Assembly (NCBI GenBank): GCA_015057635.1
Contig: SVEB01000109.1
Coordinates: forward strand, 1-64,000
Source: Lachnospiraceae bacterium
GTDB lineage: Bacteria > Bacillota > Clostridia > Lachnospirales > Lachnospiraceae
DNA length: 64,000 nucleotides
Reading direction: 5' to 3'
Part shown: positions 1 to 8,500 of the stretch, in pieces
Layout of the letters: each line of letters starts with the position of its first letter
Numbering within the stretch: the stretch's first letter is position 1
Program-made: the position numbers and the translations under genes
Notes under the pieces: generated by a model
The model's input: the letters and a program-made list of their open reading frames with translations, nothing else
Database searches by the model: none
What the model was told of the DNA's origin: nothing

Positions 1-240
1 ATCATAAAATCCTTGCCTGAGAAGGAGAGGTTACTTGTTGAGGCTAATGTTCTTCAATGTAGTAAGAGAAGCACCTGTACATTCTCTACACTAATTAGCT
101 TAAATGCGGTTCTTGTGTCGGCATAGATATAAGCTGCTGAGTTTTTGCCGTATCGTAGAAATGTAGTCCGCTCGCATAAAGCGAGCAGATGCCGTAAGGC
201 ATCTATAGGAAGCACGCGACTTTAGTCGTGTGAGGCTTCA
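1..240 (+). mobile_element. IS200/IS605-type element, 3' (right) end with omega-RNA-like hairpins
   Basis: Three hairpins follow each other closely: 170-186 (GCTCGC/GCGAGC), 187-204 (AGATGCC/GGCATCT, GTAA loop) and 213-232 (8 bp with one G-T pair, TTTA loop), the last enclosed by GAAGC 209-213 and GCTTC 235-239. This layout, ending in GGCTTCAC, is that of the right end of IS200/IS605 (tnpB) elements, where the 3' hairpins also form the guide (omega) RNA. Only the last bases are in the window. Frame 1 is open from base 1 to a TAG at 121-123 but shows no TnpB zinc-finger motif, so any tnpB here is divergent, decayed or outside the window. The element probably ends near 240. Confidence 0.55.
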
Positions 241-287
241 CAGAATGTTGAGAAAACAGAATTTGTTGAGCGGTGAAGGAGATTGTT

Positions 288-1010
288 ATGAAGAAAAGAC
301 TTAAGAAGGTACTGTTAGCGTTAGGTGGGATTGTAGCTGGAGTGTTTTTGATTTTTGTGGCATTCCGGTATGGATGGAGGCTGTTCGGGTTCTCGATGTG
401 TAAGGATAATGTTGGATTTGAAAGTGTGATTGTGAAAGAGGATGAGGTGACGCTGAAATGTTTTAATGCGGATAGTTTCTCATTTGACTGCATGATCGGA
501 TATAAGGCGAAGCAGGAAGGGGATATCCTTTATGTTGGAGTGAAATATAACACGTTATTAGGAGTGCTGCCTGATGATGTGGGATCGGGTGAGTTCACGG
601 TACCGGTAAAGGGAGAGATCAATCAGGTTATTTTAAAGGGAAGAGATAAGGAGCTTATCATCTGGGATCGTGCAGGGAATGATAAGCTGACGATACATAT
701 AGAATTATACAGTGAAGATATGACGATGCTTCACTACCAATGCTATTTAGGAGAGGAAGAGGTTGCGCAGGCAAATGTTGCATATGAGGGGACCGAGGTT
801 TCATTAAAGCTTTCTAAGAATGATTTTCCGGCTGATGCAGATTTAAGCACGTTAAGGGTTGCATTTACTGCGATTGAGGGAGACAAGGAAATCCCTATAG
901 GTGAACCGCAAAACCTTGCTGCAGAATGGGGACAGACTCATGAGTTTGTGATCGCTAAGAAGGAAGGCGAGTATATCATTCAGCGTGAGGGAATTAGTGA
1001 GTTTAAGTAA
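288..1010 (+). CDS. Membrane-anchored protein of unknown function
   Basis: 240 residues. The N-terminus is basic (MKKRLKKV) followed by one hydrophobic segment at about residues 8-27, so the protein is probably anchored with its C-terminal part outside the cell, or is an uncleaved signal-anchor protein. The remainder is predicted beta-rich, with alternating hydrophobic stretches, and no motif I recognise. I chose ATG 288 over the in-frame GTG 273 because AGGAG (277-281) is correctly spaced for 288 and would lie inside the longer reading frame. It is a single-gene unit, closed by its own terminator, directly downstream of the insertion-element end. No function can be given. Confidence 0.75.
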   Translation: MKKRLKKVLLALGGIVAGVFLIFVAFRYGWRLFGFSMCKDNVGFESVIVKEDEVTLKCFNADSFSFDCMIGYKAKQEGDILYVGVKYNTLLGVLPDDVGSGEFTVPVKGEINQVILKGRDKELIIWDRAGNDKLTIHIELYSEDMTMLHYQCYLGEEEVAQANVAYEGTEVSLKLSKNDFPADADLSTLRVAFTAIEGDKEIPIGEPQNLAAEWGQTHEFVIAKKEGEYIIQREGISEFK

Positions 1011-1035
1011 GTATAGAATAGTTTGAGTAAAAGAG

Positions 1036-1071
1036 AAGAGCAGTCGGCTAAGAATCGACCGCTCTTTTTTT
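1036..1071 (+). terminator. Intrinsic terminator
   Basis: Stem AAGAGCaGTCG with CGACcGCTCTT (one A-C mismatch) followed by a run of T. It closes the 288-1010 gene. Confidence 0.8.
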
Positions 1072-1273
1072 AGATATTCGCTGTTGCAGGTCGTGATTTG
1101 TAAGTTTTGCCTTAGCAGTGGGGGAAAAGGTATGGAATGTTGGTTTATGTTGATTAAAGTAAATGAAAAACAGAGAAAGGAAAAGTAAAAAATATACAGA
1201 TATGCTATAATAGCAGAGTGAGAAGTTTGTTACAACAATATAGGAGAAGGGCATTTTTTTAGGAGGAAAAAGA

Positions 1274-2452
1274 ATGGAAGTATTGGAAGGAGCAATTGAT
1301 TGTCGGCCAGAGGAGACTGGTTACGACAGCAGCAGACTGGTTGCGCTGAATGAGCATTTTCAAAGAATCATTGAAAAGAAGATTATAGTAGGCGCGCAGT
1401 ATACCATTTCTCACAAAGGTAAAATCATTGCGAATGCAAGCATTGGTGGTGGTAGCAAGATTTCGGATGAAAAGATGAAACCGGATATGGTATTTCGGAT
1501 TGCATCGATTACCAAGACCTTTACAGCGGTTGCAATTATGCAGCTGGTAGAGGCAGGATATTTTCGGTTAGATACGAAGGTAGGAGAAATACTGCCACAG
1601 TTTTCAAAGCCGCCTTTTGCGGATATCTCGATCTGGAACATGCTCACTCATACTTCAGGGTTATATCCGGATGGAGGATGCTATCCGGATGTTGCTCCTA
1701 TTAATTCATGGGAATACATAGGGGCATTCATGGAAAGATGGGATCACAAGGGGGAATTTGACTGGATTACACCAGGGCTTTTAGGCGGACTTCGAAAACC
1801 GGTTGGAACACAGTGGATGTACAATAGCTTTGCTTTCGCTGTTCTGGGAGAGGTTATTACCAAAGTCAGCGGAAAATTTGCACATGACTATATTGAAGAG
1901 AACATAATAAGAAAGTTATCGATGAGGGATACGGCGTTTATGCCAACGAAGGAAATGGCAGAGCGTATGTACATAAGAGATGAGGAGGATAAGGAACATA
2001 TCGATACAATCATCGCGGGTACGTTTAGCCAGGATGAGGGCAATGAATGGGATAAGATTCCGAAGACCGGAGGAGGCATTCATTCCACCACAAGAGATTT
2101 GATCCGTTTTGGCAATATGATGCTTGGAATGGGGCGGCTTGATGGTGTGCGCATTCTTGGAAGAAAAACGGTGGAGCGGATGACAACACCGCAGTTACAT
2201 AACATTCCGGATGACTGCTGGGGTTCAAAGGAAATGGACAGGCAGTACGGGATTGGTTTTGATATGAAGCGCGGAGTCGCTTTTAATTATTCCAGCGGCT
2301 CGTATCTGCATGAAGGGTCAGGTGCATGTTCTTTGGATATGGATCCAAAAGAGCAGCTTTGTGCGGCATGGTTTGTTCCGTGGGATAATGTGGAGTGGTC
2401 TGCAGACGCATTATTCAATGTTCAGAATATTATATGGTCAGGACTGATGTAG
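1274..2452 (+). CDS. Serine hydrolase, class C beta-lactamase / DD-peptidase fold
   Basis: 392 residues, PF00144 family. The nucleophile motif SxxK is present as SITK in 'RIASITKTFTAVAIM', and the second motif YxN as YNS in 'WMYNSFAFAV'. A TGGGIHST stretch precedes the C-terminal part. There is no signal peptide, so the protein is probably cytoplasmic. Relatives are esterases, D-amino-peptidases or penicillin-binding-like proteins, and the substrate cannot be told from sequence. ATG 1274 has AGGAGG directly upstream. A -10-like TATAAT at 1206-1211 lies in the upstream AT-rich gap, with no clear -35. Not necessarily an antibiotic-resistance enzyme. Confidence 0.85.
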   Translation: MEVLEGAIDCRPEETGYDSSRLVALNEHFQRIIEKKIIVGAQYTISHKGKIIANASIGGGSKISDEKMKPDMVFRIASITKTFTAVAIMQLVEAGYFRLDTKVGEILPQFSKPPFADISIWNMLTHTSGLYPDGGCYPDVAPINSWEYIGAFMERWDHKGEFDWITPGLLGGLRKPVGTQWMYNSFAFAVLGEVITKVSGKFAHDYIEENIIRKLSMRDTAFMPTKEMAERMYIRDEEDKEHIDTIIAGTFSQDEGNEWDKIPKTGGGIHSTTRDLIRFGNMMLGMGRLDGVRILGRKTVERMTTPQLHNIPDDCWGSKEMDRQYGIGFDMKRGVAFNYSSGSYLHEGSGACSLDMDPKEQLCAAWFVPWDNVEWSADALFNVQNIIWSGLM

Positions 2453-2475
2453 AGTGTGGGAACATTTAGGAAAGA

Positions 2476-2536
2476 ATTAAGACACATGTGGGAAGGATTA
2501 AAACACATGTGGGAAGGATTAAAACACATGTGGGAG
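2476..2536 (+). repeat. Three tandem copies of a 21-bp unit
   Basis: Unit ATTAARACACATGTGGGAAGG at 2476-2496, 2497-2517 and 2518-2536 (last copy cut to 19 bp). Copies 1 and 2 differ at one base. The unit contains the palindrome CACATGTG. It lies just 3' of the hydrolase gene. Confidence 0.85.
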
Positions 2537-2632
2537 TTTTTTTCTATTCAGCCGGTATATACGATGCCGATGGAGATGATTGTTACAAAGATATATAAGG
2601 AGCAATAAATGCAGGAATCAATAAGACAGAAT
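2537..2632 (+). other. Possible gene remnant between repeat and terminator
   Basis: A reading frame enters from the tandem repeat and ends at TAA with the peptide tail PVYTMPMEMIVTKIYKEQ, which has the look of a protein C-terminus. It has no start codon or ribosome site of its own and runs straight into the terminator at 2633. It may be the last part of a gene lost by deletion. This is a guess based on composition only. Confidence 0.25.
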
Positions 2633-2676
2633 GGGTGATGTAAAGTGAGTGTTCCATTTTACATCATCCACTTTTT
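2633..2676 (+). terminator. Intrinsic terminator
   Basis: 12-bp stem GGGTGATGTAAA / TTTACATCATCC (one G-T pair) with 13-nt loop, then T run. Confidence 0.75.
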
Positions 2677-2774
2677 ATTTCTTTGGAATTTCATTAAAAC
2701 TAATGTTTCAGTTTGTGATTTTTCATACAATAGGTTATAATTGGGAAAGATAGATACATATTGGGAGGAACCAC

Positions 2775-4376
2775 ATGAATAGGAACAGTTTGGGTGATCA
2801 AATACGAGATATAGTAGAAGATGCAGTAAATTCTATGAACTTTTCTGAATTGAACCAGCAGATTAAACGGACCGTAAATGGCGCTCTCGATGAAGTACGC
2901 AAGACAGTAGGTCCATATCAGACCCCGGAAGAAAGAAAAAACAATGCCGATCGCAGGCAGGGATGGCAGAATCCCTATGAGGAATCACCAAGATCTGGTG
3001 AGCAGTGGCAAAGGGCAAGTCAGCAAAATCAGCAAAATCAGCAAGGGCAGCAATCCGGTCAGGCATGGCAACGGCAAAATCAGAGATGGGACAGGTCAGA
3101 TCAGAGAGCAAAGCGGCAAAATGATAGATGGGAAAATCGGAATGAAAGACGGGCAAATCCAAATGAAAGATGGGGCAGTCCGAGAGCGGAACAATCGAAT
3201 CAAAGAGTGGAACGCCCAAGACAAGAGTGGAAAAGAACCACACAGGAATGGAACAACCGGAATGAGAATATCATTCATAATGGAAACTATAAAAGTTATG
3301 GCCGATATGAGGTGCAGAAAAATAGGGAGAGGATGCCTGAGGGTGTCAACGGAAAGGGAAAGCCAGTAGGAAATGTGTCGGGAATCCTTCTTACCGTATT
3401 TGGATGGATTGGGACCGGATTATTTGGGATCGGTGCTTTGGTTACGTATCTGGTCGCTTTCTTTACCGGGATTTTTACTGTGTTAGGACCAATCTCAGCA
3501 GGGTTAGGTGTGCTGTTTCTGGGATTTTTGGCGATGCTGTTTCGAGGAAATGCGATACGGGGACGGCTGAGACGATATCGTGACTATATGAGGGTACTAA
3601 AAGGGAATACATTCTGTTCGATTGAGGATATGGCCAATTTTATAGGAAAGTCCAAACGGTATGTGATCTCGGATCTTCGAAAGATGATACGGCTTGGTTT
3701 TTTCCCGGAAGGGCATATTGATAATAAAAAGACACAATTTATTACGACGGATGAAACATATACGCAGTATCTTGCTTCGATAAAGAGCTATGAGGAGCGC
3801 AGGAAGATCGAGGAATTGGAAGCAAAAGAGAAGAAATGGTCAAGAGATAATAAAAAGGCAAATAACCGGAAAGAAACAAATAATGATAAAAATCAAACAG
3901 CAGAGGAAGCAAAAGCAGGAAATACAGAAGCGGTGGATGAGAACAGCGAATTATATAAGACCATCAAAGCAGGACGAGCTCATATCATTGAGATCAGACA
4001 GGCGAATGACAAGATCCCGGGAGAGGAGATCTCGAAGAAGCTGGATCGCTTGGAAGAGGTTACGACCAAGATTTTTATCTGTGTGGAGAAACATCCAGAG
4101 CAGCTTCCTGAAATCAGAAAGTTCATGGAATACTATCTACCGACTACGTTAAAACTTGTGAATGCATATCGGGAATTTGACAGCCAGATCGTACAGGGAG
4201 AGAATATCACTTCCGCAAAAACAGAGATTGAGAATACATTGGATACGATTAATGATGCATTTGAACGATTACTGGATAGTTTATTCCAAGATGCTGCGAT
4301 GGAAGTATCGGCAGATATCTCGGTATTAAATACATTGTTAGCGCAGGAAGGGCTGACAAAACGTGATTTTAAATAA
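2775..4376 (+). CDS. XpaC-family (5-bromo-4-chloroindolyl phosphate hydrolysis) protein
   Basis: 533 residues. Residues about 35-170 are low complexity, rich in Q, N, R and W. Two strongly hydrophobic segments follow at about 205-230 and 235-260, then a domain with 'IEDMANFIGKSKRYVISDLRKMIRLGFFPEG', then a charged, mostly helical C-terminal half. Hydrophobic hairpin plus C-terminal helical domain is the arrangement of the XpaC family, commonly encoded next to TelA as here (20 bp apart, same strand). The Q/N-rich insert is an addition of this lineage. ATG 2775 follows GGAGG. XpaC was named from a phosphatase screen, but its real role is unknown; a role with TelA in envelope stress is inferred from pairing. 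Confidence 0.8.
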   Translation: MNRNSLGDQIRDIVEDAVNSMNFSELNQQIKRTVNGALDEVRKTVGPYQTPEERKNNADRRQGWQNPYEESPRSGEQWQRASQQNQQNQQGQQSGQAWQRQNQRWDRSDQRAKRQNDRWENRNERRANPNERWGSPRAEQSNQRVERPRQEWKRTTQEWNNRNENIIHNGNYKSYGRYEVQKNRERMPEGVNGKGKPVGNVSGILLTVFGWIGTGLFGIGALVTYLVAFFTGIFTVLGPISAGLGVLFLGFLAMLFRGNAIRGRLRRYRDYMRVLKGNTFCSIEDMANFIGKSKRYVISDLRKMIRLGFFPEGHIDNKKTQFITTDETYTQYLASIKSYEERRKIEELEAKEKKWSRDNKKANNRKETNNDKNQTAEEAKAGNTEAVDENSELYKTIKAGRAHIIEIRQANDKIPGEEISKKLDRLEEVTTKIFICVEKHPEQLPEIRKFMEYYLPTTLKLVNAYREFDSQIVQGENITSAKTEIENTLDTINDAFERLLDSLFQDAAMEVSADISVLNTLLAQEGLTKRDFK

Positions 4377-4396
4377 ATAAAGGGAGGAACGAAACG

Positions 4397-5557
4397 GTGA
4401 GCATGGAAGAGGATAAAATTTTTAAGGAAGAAACCCCAACTTTAACATTTGAGCCATTTGCGACAAAAGAGGAGGTGGCAGAGGTAAAGCCGGCACAAGC
4501 ACCTGCACAAGAGCAGAAACCGGCTTATGAGCAGGTGACGCTTACCAAAGAAGAACAGAAGATGGTCGATGATTTTGCATCGAAGATCGAACTTAGCAAT
4601 TCTAATATCATTTTACAGTATGGTGCCGGAGCACAGAAGAAAATCGCGGACTTTTCGGAGACGGCGCTTAACAATGTAAAGACAAAGGATTTAGGGGAAG
4701 TTGGAGAAATGCTATCGAGTGTGGTTGCGGAATTAAGAGGCTTCGAAGAGGAAGAGGAAAAAGGAGGATTCCTTGGATTCTTTAAGAAGAATACCGATAA
4801 GTTAAGTAATATGAAAGCGAAATATGCAAAGGCAGAAGTGAATGTGACAAGAATCTGCCAGGCATTAGAAAGCCATCAGATTCAGTTATTAAAAGATGTG
4901 GCGATGTTAGATAAGATGTACGAGCTTAATAAGACTTACTTTAAAGAGCTGTCTATGTATATCATCGCAGGCAAGAAGAAATTAAATGAAGTACAGACGA
5001 AGGAACTTCCTGCCCTAATGGACAAAGCACAAAAATCAGGGCTTCCGGAAGATGCGCAGGCAGCTAACGATCTTGCTAATCTGTGCAACCGTTTTGAAAA
5101 GAAGATTCATGACCTGGAACTGACAAGGATGGTGTCCATCCAGATGGCTCCGCAGATCCGTCTTGTTCAGGGAAATGATACGTTAATGAGCGAGAAAATC
5201 CAGTCTACGATCGTGAATACGATTCCACTATGGAAGAGCCAGATGGTGCTTGCATTAGGGATCAGCCATTCTCAGCAGGCAGCAAAGGCACAGAGGGAAG
5301 TGACGGATATGACCAATGAGCTTTTGAAACGGAATGCACAGGCACTTAAGCTTGCAACGGTTGAGACGGCCAAAGAATCAGAACGTGGTGTTGTGGATAT
5401 TGAGACGTTAAAGATTACGAATGAATCTTTAATTTCCACATTAGATGAAGTGCTTCGAATCCAGACGGAGGGAAGACAGAAACGTAAGGAAGCAGAGGCA
5501 GAATTAAATCGGATTGAAAATGAGCTGAAACAGAAGTTACTCAATATGAATCGTTAA
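4397..5557 (+). CDS. telA: Toxic anion resistance protein TelA
   Basis: 386 residues, the usual TelA length. The C-terminal region with 'ETAKESERGVVDIETLK' and the following coiled coil 'EVLRIQTEGRQKRKEAEAEL' is diagnostic of TelA/KlaA. The whole protein is helical and soluble. The family is linked to tellurite and other anion or cell-wall stress tolerance, but its biochemical action is unknown. Start is GTG 4397, nine bases after GGGAGG; the in-frame ATG 4403 is too far from it. It forms an operon with the upstream XpaC-like gene and is closed by a strong terminator at 5578. Confidence 0.92.
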   Translation: MSMEEDKIFKEETPTLTFEPFATKEEVAEVKPAQAPAQEQKPAYEQVTLTKEEQKMVDDFASKIELSNSNIILQYGAGAQKKIADFSETALNNVKTKDLGEVGEMLSSVVAELRGFEEEEEKGGFLGFFKKNTDKLSNMKAKYAKAEVNVTRICQALESHQIQLLKDVAMLDKMYELNKTYFKELSMYIIAGKKKLNEVQTKELPALMDKAQKSGLPEDAQAANDLANLCNRFEKKIHDLELTRMVSIQMAPQIRLVQGNDTLMSEKIQSTIVNTIPLWKSQMVLALGISHSQQAAKAQREVTDMTNELLKRNAQALKLATVETAKESERGVVDIETLKITNESLISTLDEVLRIQTEGRQKRKEAEAELNRIENELKQKLLNMNR

Positions 5558-5577
5558 AGATCATGCAAGTTAATAAA

Positions 5578-5627
5578 GGGCTAAGGGAATCGGAGGATTT
5601 AAGAGGAGATTTCCTTAGTCCTTTTTT
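5578..5627 (+). terminator. Intrinsic terminator
   Basis: 14-nt arms GGGCTAAGGGAATC and GATTTCCTTAGTCC, followed by six T. It ends the xpaC-telA operon. Confidence 0.85.
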
Positions 5628-5705
5628 GATAAGTGCAAGACCGGATATCAGTACTGATTTTACACTCATAATTTTGTAAAACTTGGGAGAAAATGTAGAC
5701 ATATA

Positions 5706-5721
5706 ACAAAATTAGTTTTGT
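5706..5721. promoter_or_regulatory. Short inverted repeat upstream of the DUF438 gene, possible operator
   Basis: ACAAAA-TTAG-TTTTGT, perfect 6-bp arms, about 100 bp before the start codon. No regulator family is recognised. Confidence 0.3.
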
Positions 5722-5822
5722 CATGTCAGTCTATCAGTGATGAGAGGAATGAGGAAATCTGCAGAATAGAGTCGGAAAGGCTTTGATAATAAAGCAGATT
5801 CCTTAAAAGAAGGGAAATTATT

Positions 5823-7028
5823 ATGAGTGAACTAATCAACAACAGGGAAATGCGAAAGGAAACACTAAAGAACATTATCCGGCAACTGCATGAAGGCAAG
5901 ACGATGGATGAAGTGAAACAGCAATTTGAAGAGGTGTTTCATGGAGTATCCGCATCCGAGATTTCAGAAGCGGAGACTGCTTTGGTATTAGAGGGGATTC
6001 CGAACGATGAAATACAAAATCTTTGCGATGTGCATGCGTCTGTGTTTAAAGGAACGATTGATGAGATACATGGTAATATAGAGGGATCTTCTCAGAAGGG
6101 ACATCCGATTGAAGTCATGAAGATGGAAAATCGAGAAATTGAAAAAATCATGGAGGATCAGATACGTCCTTATATAGGTTCAATGGAAGAGCCGGACAGT
6201 TATCAGCTGTTAATGAAAGGAATGGAGAGATTATCGAAGATTGATCTGCATTATTCCAGAAAAGAAAATCTGTTATTTCCTTATCTGGAAAAGTATGAGG
6301 TGACGGCACCTCCAAAGGTGATGTGGGGAGTGGATGATGAAATCCGCATGCAGATCAAAGTGGTTCAGACCATGTTAGGTAAGTCATTTACAGACACAAG
6401 CGAGATCGCAGGAAAGATAAAGGAACTGTTAGATCGAATAGCAGAAATGATTTTTAAAGAAGAAAATATCTTATTCCCAATGCTGCTTGAAAAGCTGACA
6501 GAAGACGAATGGAAAATGATCGCATCAGAGAGTCGGGAAATCGGTTATCTGATTGACCATGTTCCGGAGTGGAAAGAATCTTTATCCGGCGTAAAAAAAG
6601 AAAGTATGGAACCAAAAGCGGAAAATGGAGAGGTGGTTCTTCCGACCGGGCGCATGACGTTAGAAGAATTGAAAAATATGCTGAACACACTGCCATTTGA
6701 CATTACATTTGTAGGAAAAGATGATACCGTAAAATATTTTTCAGAAGGGAAAGAAAGGATTTTTGCACGTACTAAAACTGTGATCGGAAGAACCGTATCC
6801 AACTGTCATCCACCAGCAAGTGTGCATATCGTAGAGGGTATTGTGGAAGATTTTAAGAGCGGAAAGAAAGATAGTGAAGATTTTTGGATCAATATGGGCG
6901 ATGCATTTGTCCTGATCCGCTATTTCGCAGTACGAAATGAGCAGGGAGAATATATCGGTGTTTTAGAAGTAACGCAAAATATTAAAAAGATTCAGCAAAT
7001 TCAGGGTGAGAAGAGGTTGGTGGAGTAG
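5823..7028 (+). CDS. DUF438 - hemerythrin (HHE) - PAS domain protein
   Basis: 401 residues. Residues about 10-75 match DUF438 ('GKTMDEVKQQFEEVFHGVS'). Residues about 95-235 form a hemerythrin-like HHE bundle; candidate di-iron ligands sit in 'GHPIEVMKMENREI', 'LHYSRKENLLFPYLEKY' and 'FKEENILFPMLLEKL'. Residues about 280-395 are a PAS domain of the PAS_10 type. The combination suggests a cytoplasmic sensor or handler of oxygen, nitric oxide or redox signals through a non-heme di-iron site. This is family knowledge; no output domain is present. It is a monocistronic unit with its own terminator. The ATG is preceded by GAAGGGA. Confidence 0.88.
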   Translation: MSELINNREMRKETLKNIIRQLHEGKTMDEVKQQFEEVFHGVSASEISEAETALVLEGIPNDEIQNLCDVHASVFKGTIDEIHGNIEGSSQKGHPIEVMKMENREIEKIMEDQIRPYIGSMEEPDSYQLLMKGMERLSKIDLHYSRKENLLFPYLEKYEVTAPPKVMWGVDDEIRMQIKVVQTMLGKSFTDTSEIAGKIKELLDRIAEMIFKEENILFPMLLEKLTEDEWKMIASESREIGYLIDHVPEWKESLSGVKKESMEPKAENGEVVLPTGRMTLEELKNMLNTLPFDITFVGKDDTVKYFSEGKERIFARTKTVIGRTVSNCHPPASVHIVEGIVEDFKSGKKDSEDFWINMGDAFVLIRYFAVRNEQGEYIGVLEVTQNIKKIQQIQGEKRLVE

Positions 7029-7040
7029 TAGAAAAAGAGA

Positions 7041-7078
7041 AAAAAGGGGCAGTCGCTTTTAGTGGACGGCTCCTTTTT
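7041..7078 (+). terminator. Intrinsic terminator
   Basis: AAAAAGGGGCaGTC pairs with GACgGCTCCTTTTT around a short loop. It works as a terminator for the DUF438 gene. Confidence 0.75.
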
Positions 7079-7266
7079 AATGTTAAAACCAGGGGTTATT
7101 ATTTTGTAATAGTAGTCGTTCACATTTTTCAGTGAAAGAGAGGGGACATAACCAATAGTTAATTTTTGTGAATGAAATATGAGAGGAAATCACTTGTTCC
7201 TTTGGATTGGTTTTGCTATTTTATAAGTAGGAAGGCCTTTTCAATATGAAAATAGGAGATAAGATT

Positions 7267-8310
7267 ATGAATATCAGTCAAGTGATACGAAAGCATAGAA
7301 AAGAACAGAATCTGACACAGGAACAGGTGGCAAATTACCTTGGTGTCACGGCACCTGCAGTGAACAAATGGGAAAATGGAATTTCTTATCCCGATATTAC
7401 GCTGTTGGCACCTTTAGCAAGGGTGCTAAAGACAGATGTGGATACTCTTCTTTCCTTTCATGAGGAATTAACGGATCTTGAAATCAATCAGTTTATCAAA
7501 GAAATCTCATCCGAAGTGCTGAAAAAAGGATATGAGAAGACATTTGAGAAGGCGGATGCAAAGATTAAAGAGTATCCGAACTGCGATAAGTTGATTCTAT
7601 TTACAGCTCAGATTATGAACGGATATATGGTGATGGGAATGGAGGATATCGCAGGAAAGGAAAAATACCAGAAGCAGATACTAGGCTGGTTTCAGACGGT
7701 CGCAGAAAGTACGGATAAGGAACTGGCGAATATGGCAGTTATGTCATTGTCTCAGAATTACATCACAAACGGAGAATATCAGAAGGCACAGGAACTGTTA
7801 GATCAGATCCCACCGCTTGGATTTGATAAGAGGATGACGCAGGCAAAGCTGTATCGTCATCAGGGGCAGCGGGATAAGGCGTATGAAGTGTATGAGACAA
7901 TGCTTTATCAGGACTCAAACCGCGTGGTGGGAGATCTGATGCAGATCATTACAATGCTATGTGAAGATGCAGAATTTGACACGGCACTTGAGTTTGCGGA
8001 TATAGCAGAGAAGGTGGCGGACAGATTTGAGCTCGGAACCTATATCGGGAAGTCTTCCAGACTCATGATATATGCGAAGGAAAAGAAGGTGGAAGAGACA
8101 TTGCAGGTATTAGAAGATGTGACAGCCGGAATGGATACGATGGATTTTGGAAAGAAATCAAAGCTGTATCGTCATATGAAGTTTAAGGATGATGATGGAA
8201 GCAAGGAAATGAAAACGTTTATAAAGCGGTCGTTAGAAATGGATGAGGATTTGGAGTTTTTAAGAGATACCAATGCATTTAAAAGAATTGTGAACAGGCT
8301 GGAAAGATAA
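7267..8310 (+). CDS. XRE-family transcriptional regulator with TPR-like C-terminal domain
   Basis: 347 residues. Residues about 3-58 are a classic HTH_3 domain ('EQNLTQEQVANYLGVTAPAV' followed by NKWENG). The rest is a helical repeat region of TPR type, as in peptide-responsive or stress regulators common in Clostridia. I chose ATG 7267 over ATG 7246 because AGGAG 7254-7258 gives a spacing of 8 bases and falls inside the longer frame. It is monocistronic. Its target genes are not evident; the alcohol dehydrogenase downstream has its own MerR-type promoter, so the two are not obviously linked. Confidence 0.85.
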   Translation: MNISQVIRKHRKEQNLTQEQVANYLGVTAPAVNKWENGISYPDITLLAPLARVLKTDVDTLLSFHEELTDLEINQFIKEISSEVLKKGYEKTFEKADAKIKEYPNCDKLILFTAQIMNGYMVMGMEDIAGKEKYQKQILGWFQTVAESTDKELANMAVMSLSQNYITNGEYQKAQELLDQIPPLGFDKRMTQAKLYRHQGQRDKAYEVYETMLYQDSNRVVGDLMQIITMLCEDAEFDTALEFADIAEKVADRFELGTYIGKSSRLMIYAKEKKVEETLQVLEDVTAGMDTMDFGKKSKLYRHMKFKDDDGSKEMKTFIKRSLEMDEDLEFLRDTNAFKRIVNRLER

Positions 8311-8351
8311 CAGAATAGAATGGATGAGGTAAAGACCAAATAAAATTTATC

Positions 8352-8382
8352 TTGACCTAGAGTTAACTTGAGGTTATATAAT
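8352..8382 (+). promoter_or_regulatory. MerR-type promoter (19-bp spacer with central dyad)
   Basis: -35 TTGACC 8352-8357 and -10 TATAAT 8377-8382 are 19 bp apart, too long for normal sigma-A use. The spacer region carries the imperfect palindrome CCTAGAGTTAACTTGAGG, which resembles operators of the NmlR/AdhR aldehyde-responsive branch of MerR regulators. It drives the iron-containing alcohol dehydrogenase. Confidence 0.75.
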
Positions 8383-8424
8383 CATAGCGTTGAAAGTCAT
8401 TTATATAGCAAGACGAGAAAAAAT

Positions 8425-8479
8425 CATCAAATGAATGAAATCGGCTTACAGGGATTATAGTAATAGAAGTCATTTGATG
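8425..8479 (+). promoter_or_regulatory. Inverted repeat in the 5' UTR of the alcohol dehydrogenase gene
   Basis: CATCAAATGA (8425-8434) and TCATTTGATG (8470-8479) are perfect complements, 35 nt apart, ending about 12 nt before the AGGAGG ribosome site. They could form a leader hairpin or be two half-sites. Confidence 0.4.
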
Positions 8480-8500
8480 AAGACTCAGAGGAGGAAGATT

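Noticed and set aside
2863..3369. Frames in both directions overlapping the XpaC-like gene
   Set aside because: Artefacts of the Q/N/R-rich repeat; the named gene has a good ribosome site and family features.
4397..4402. Alternative ATG 4403 as the start of telA
   Set aside because: The ribosome site GGGAGG is nine bases before GTG 4397 but fifteen before ATG 4403.
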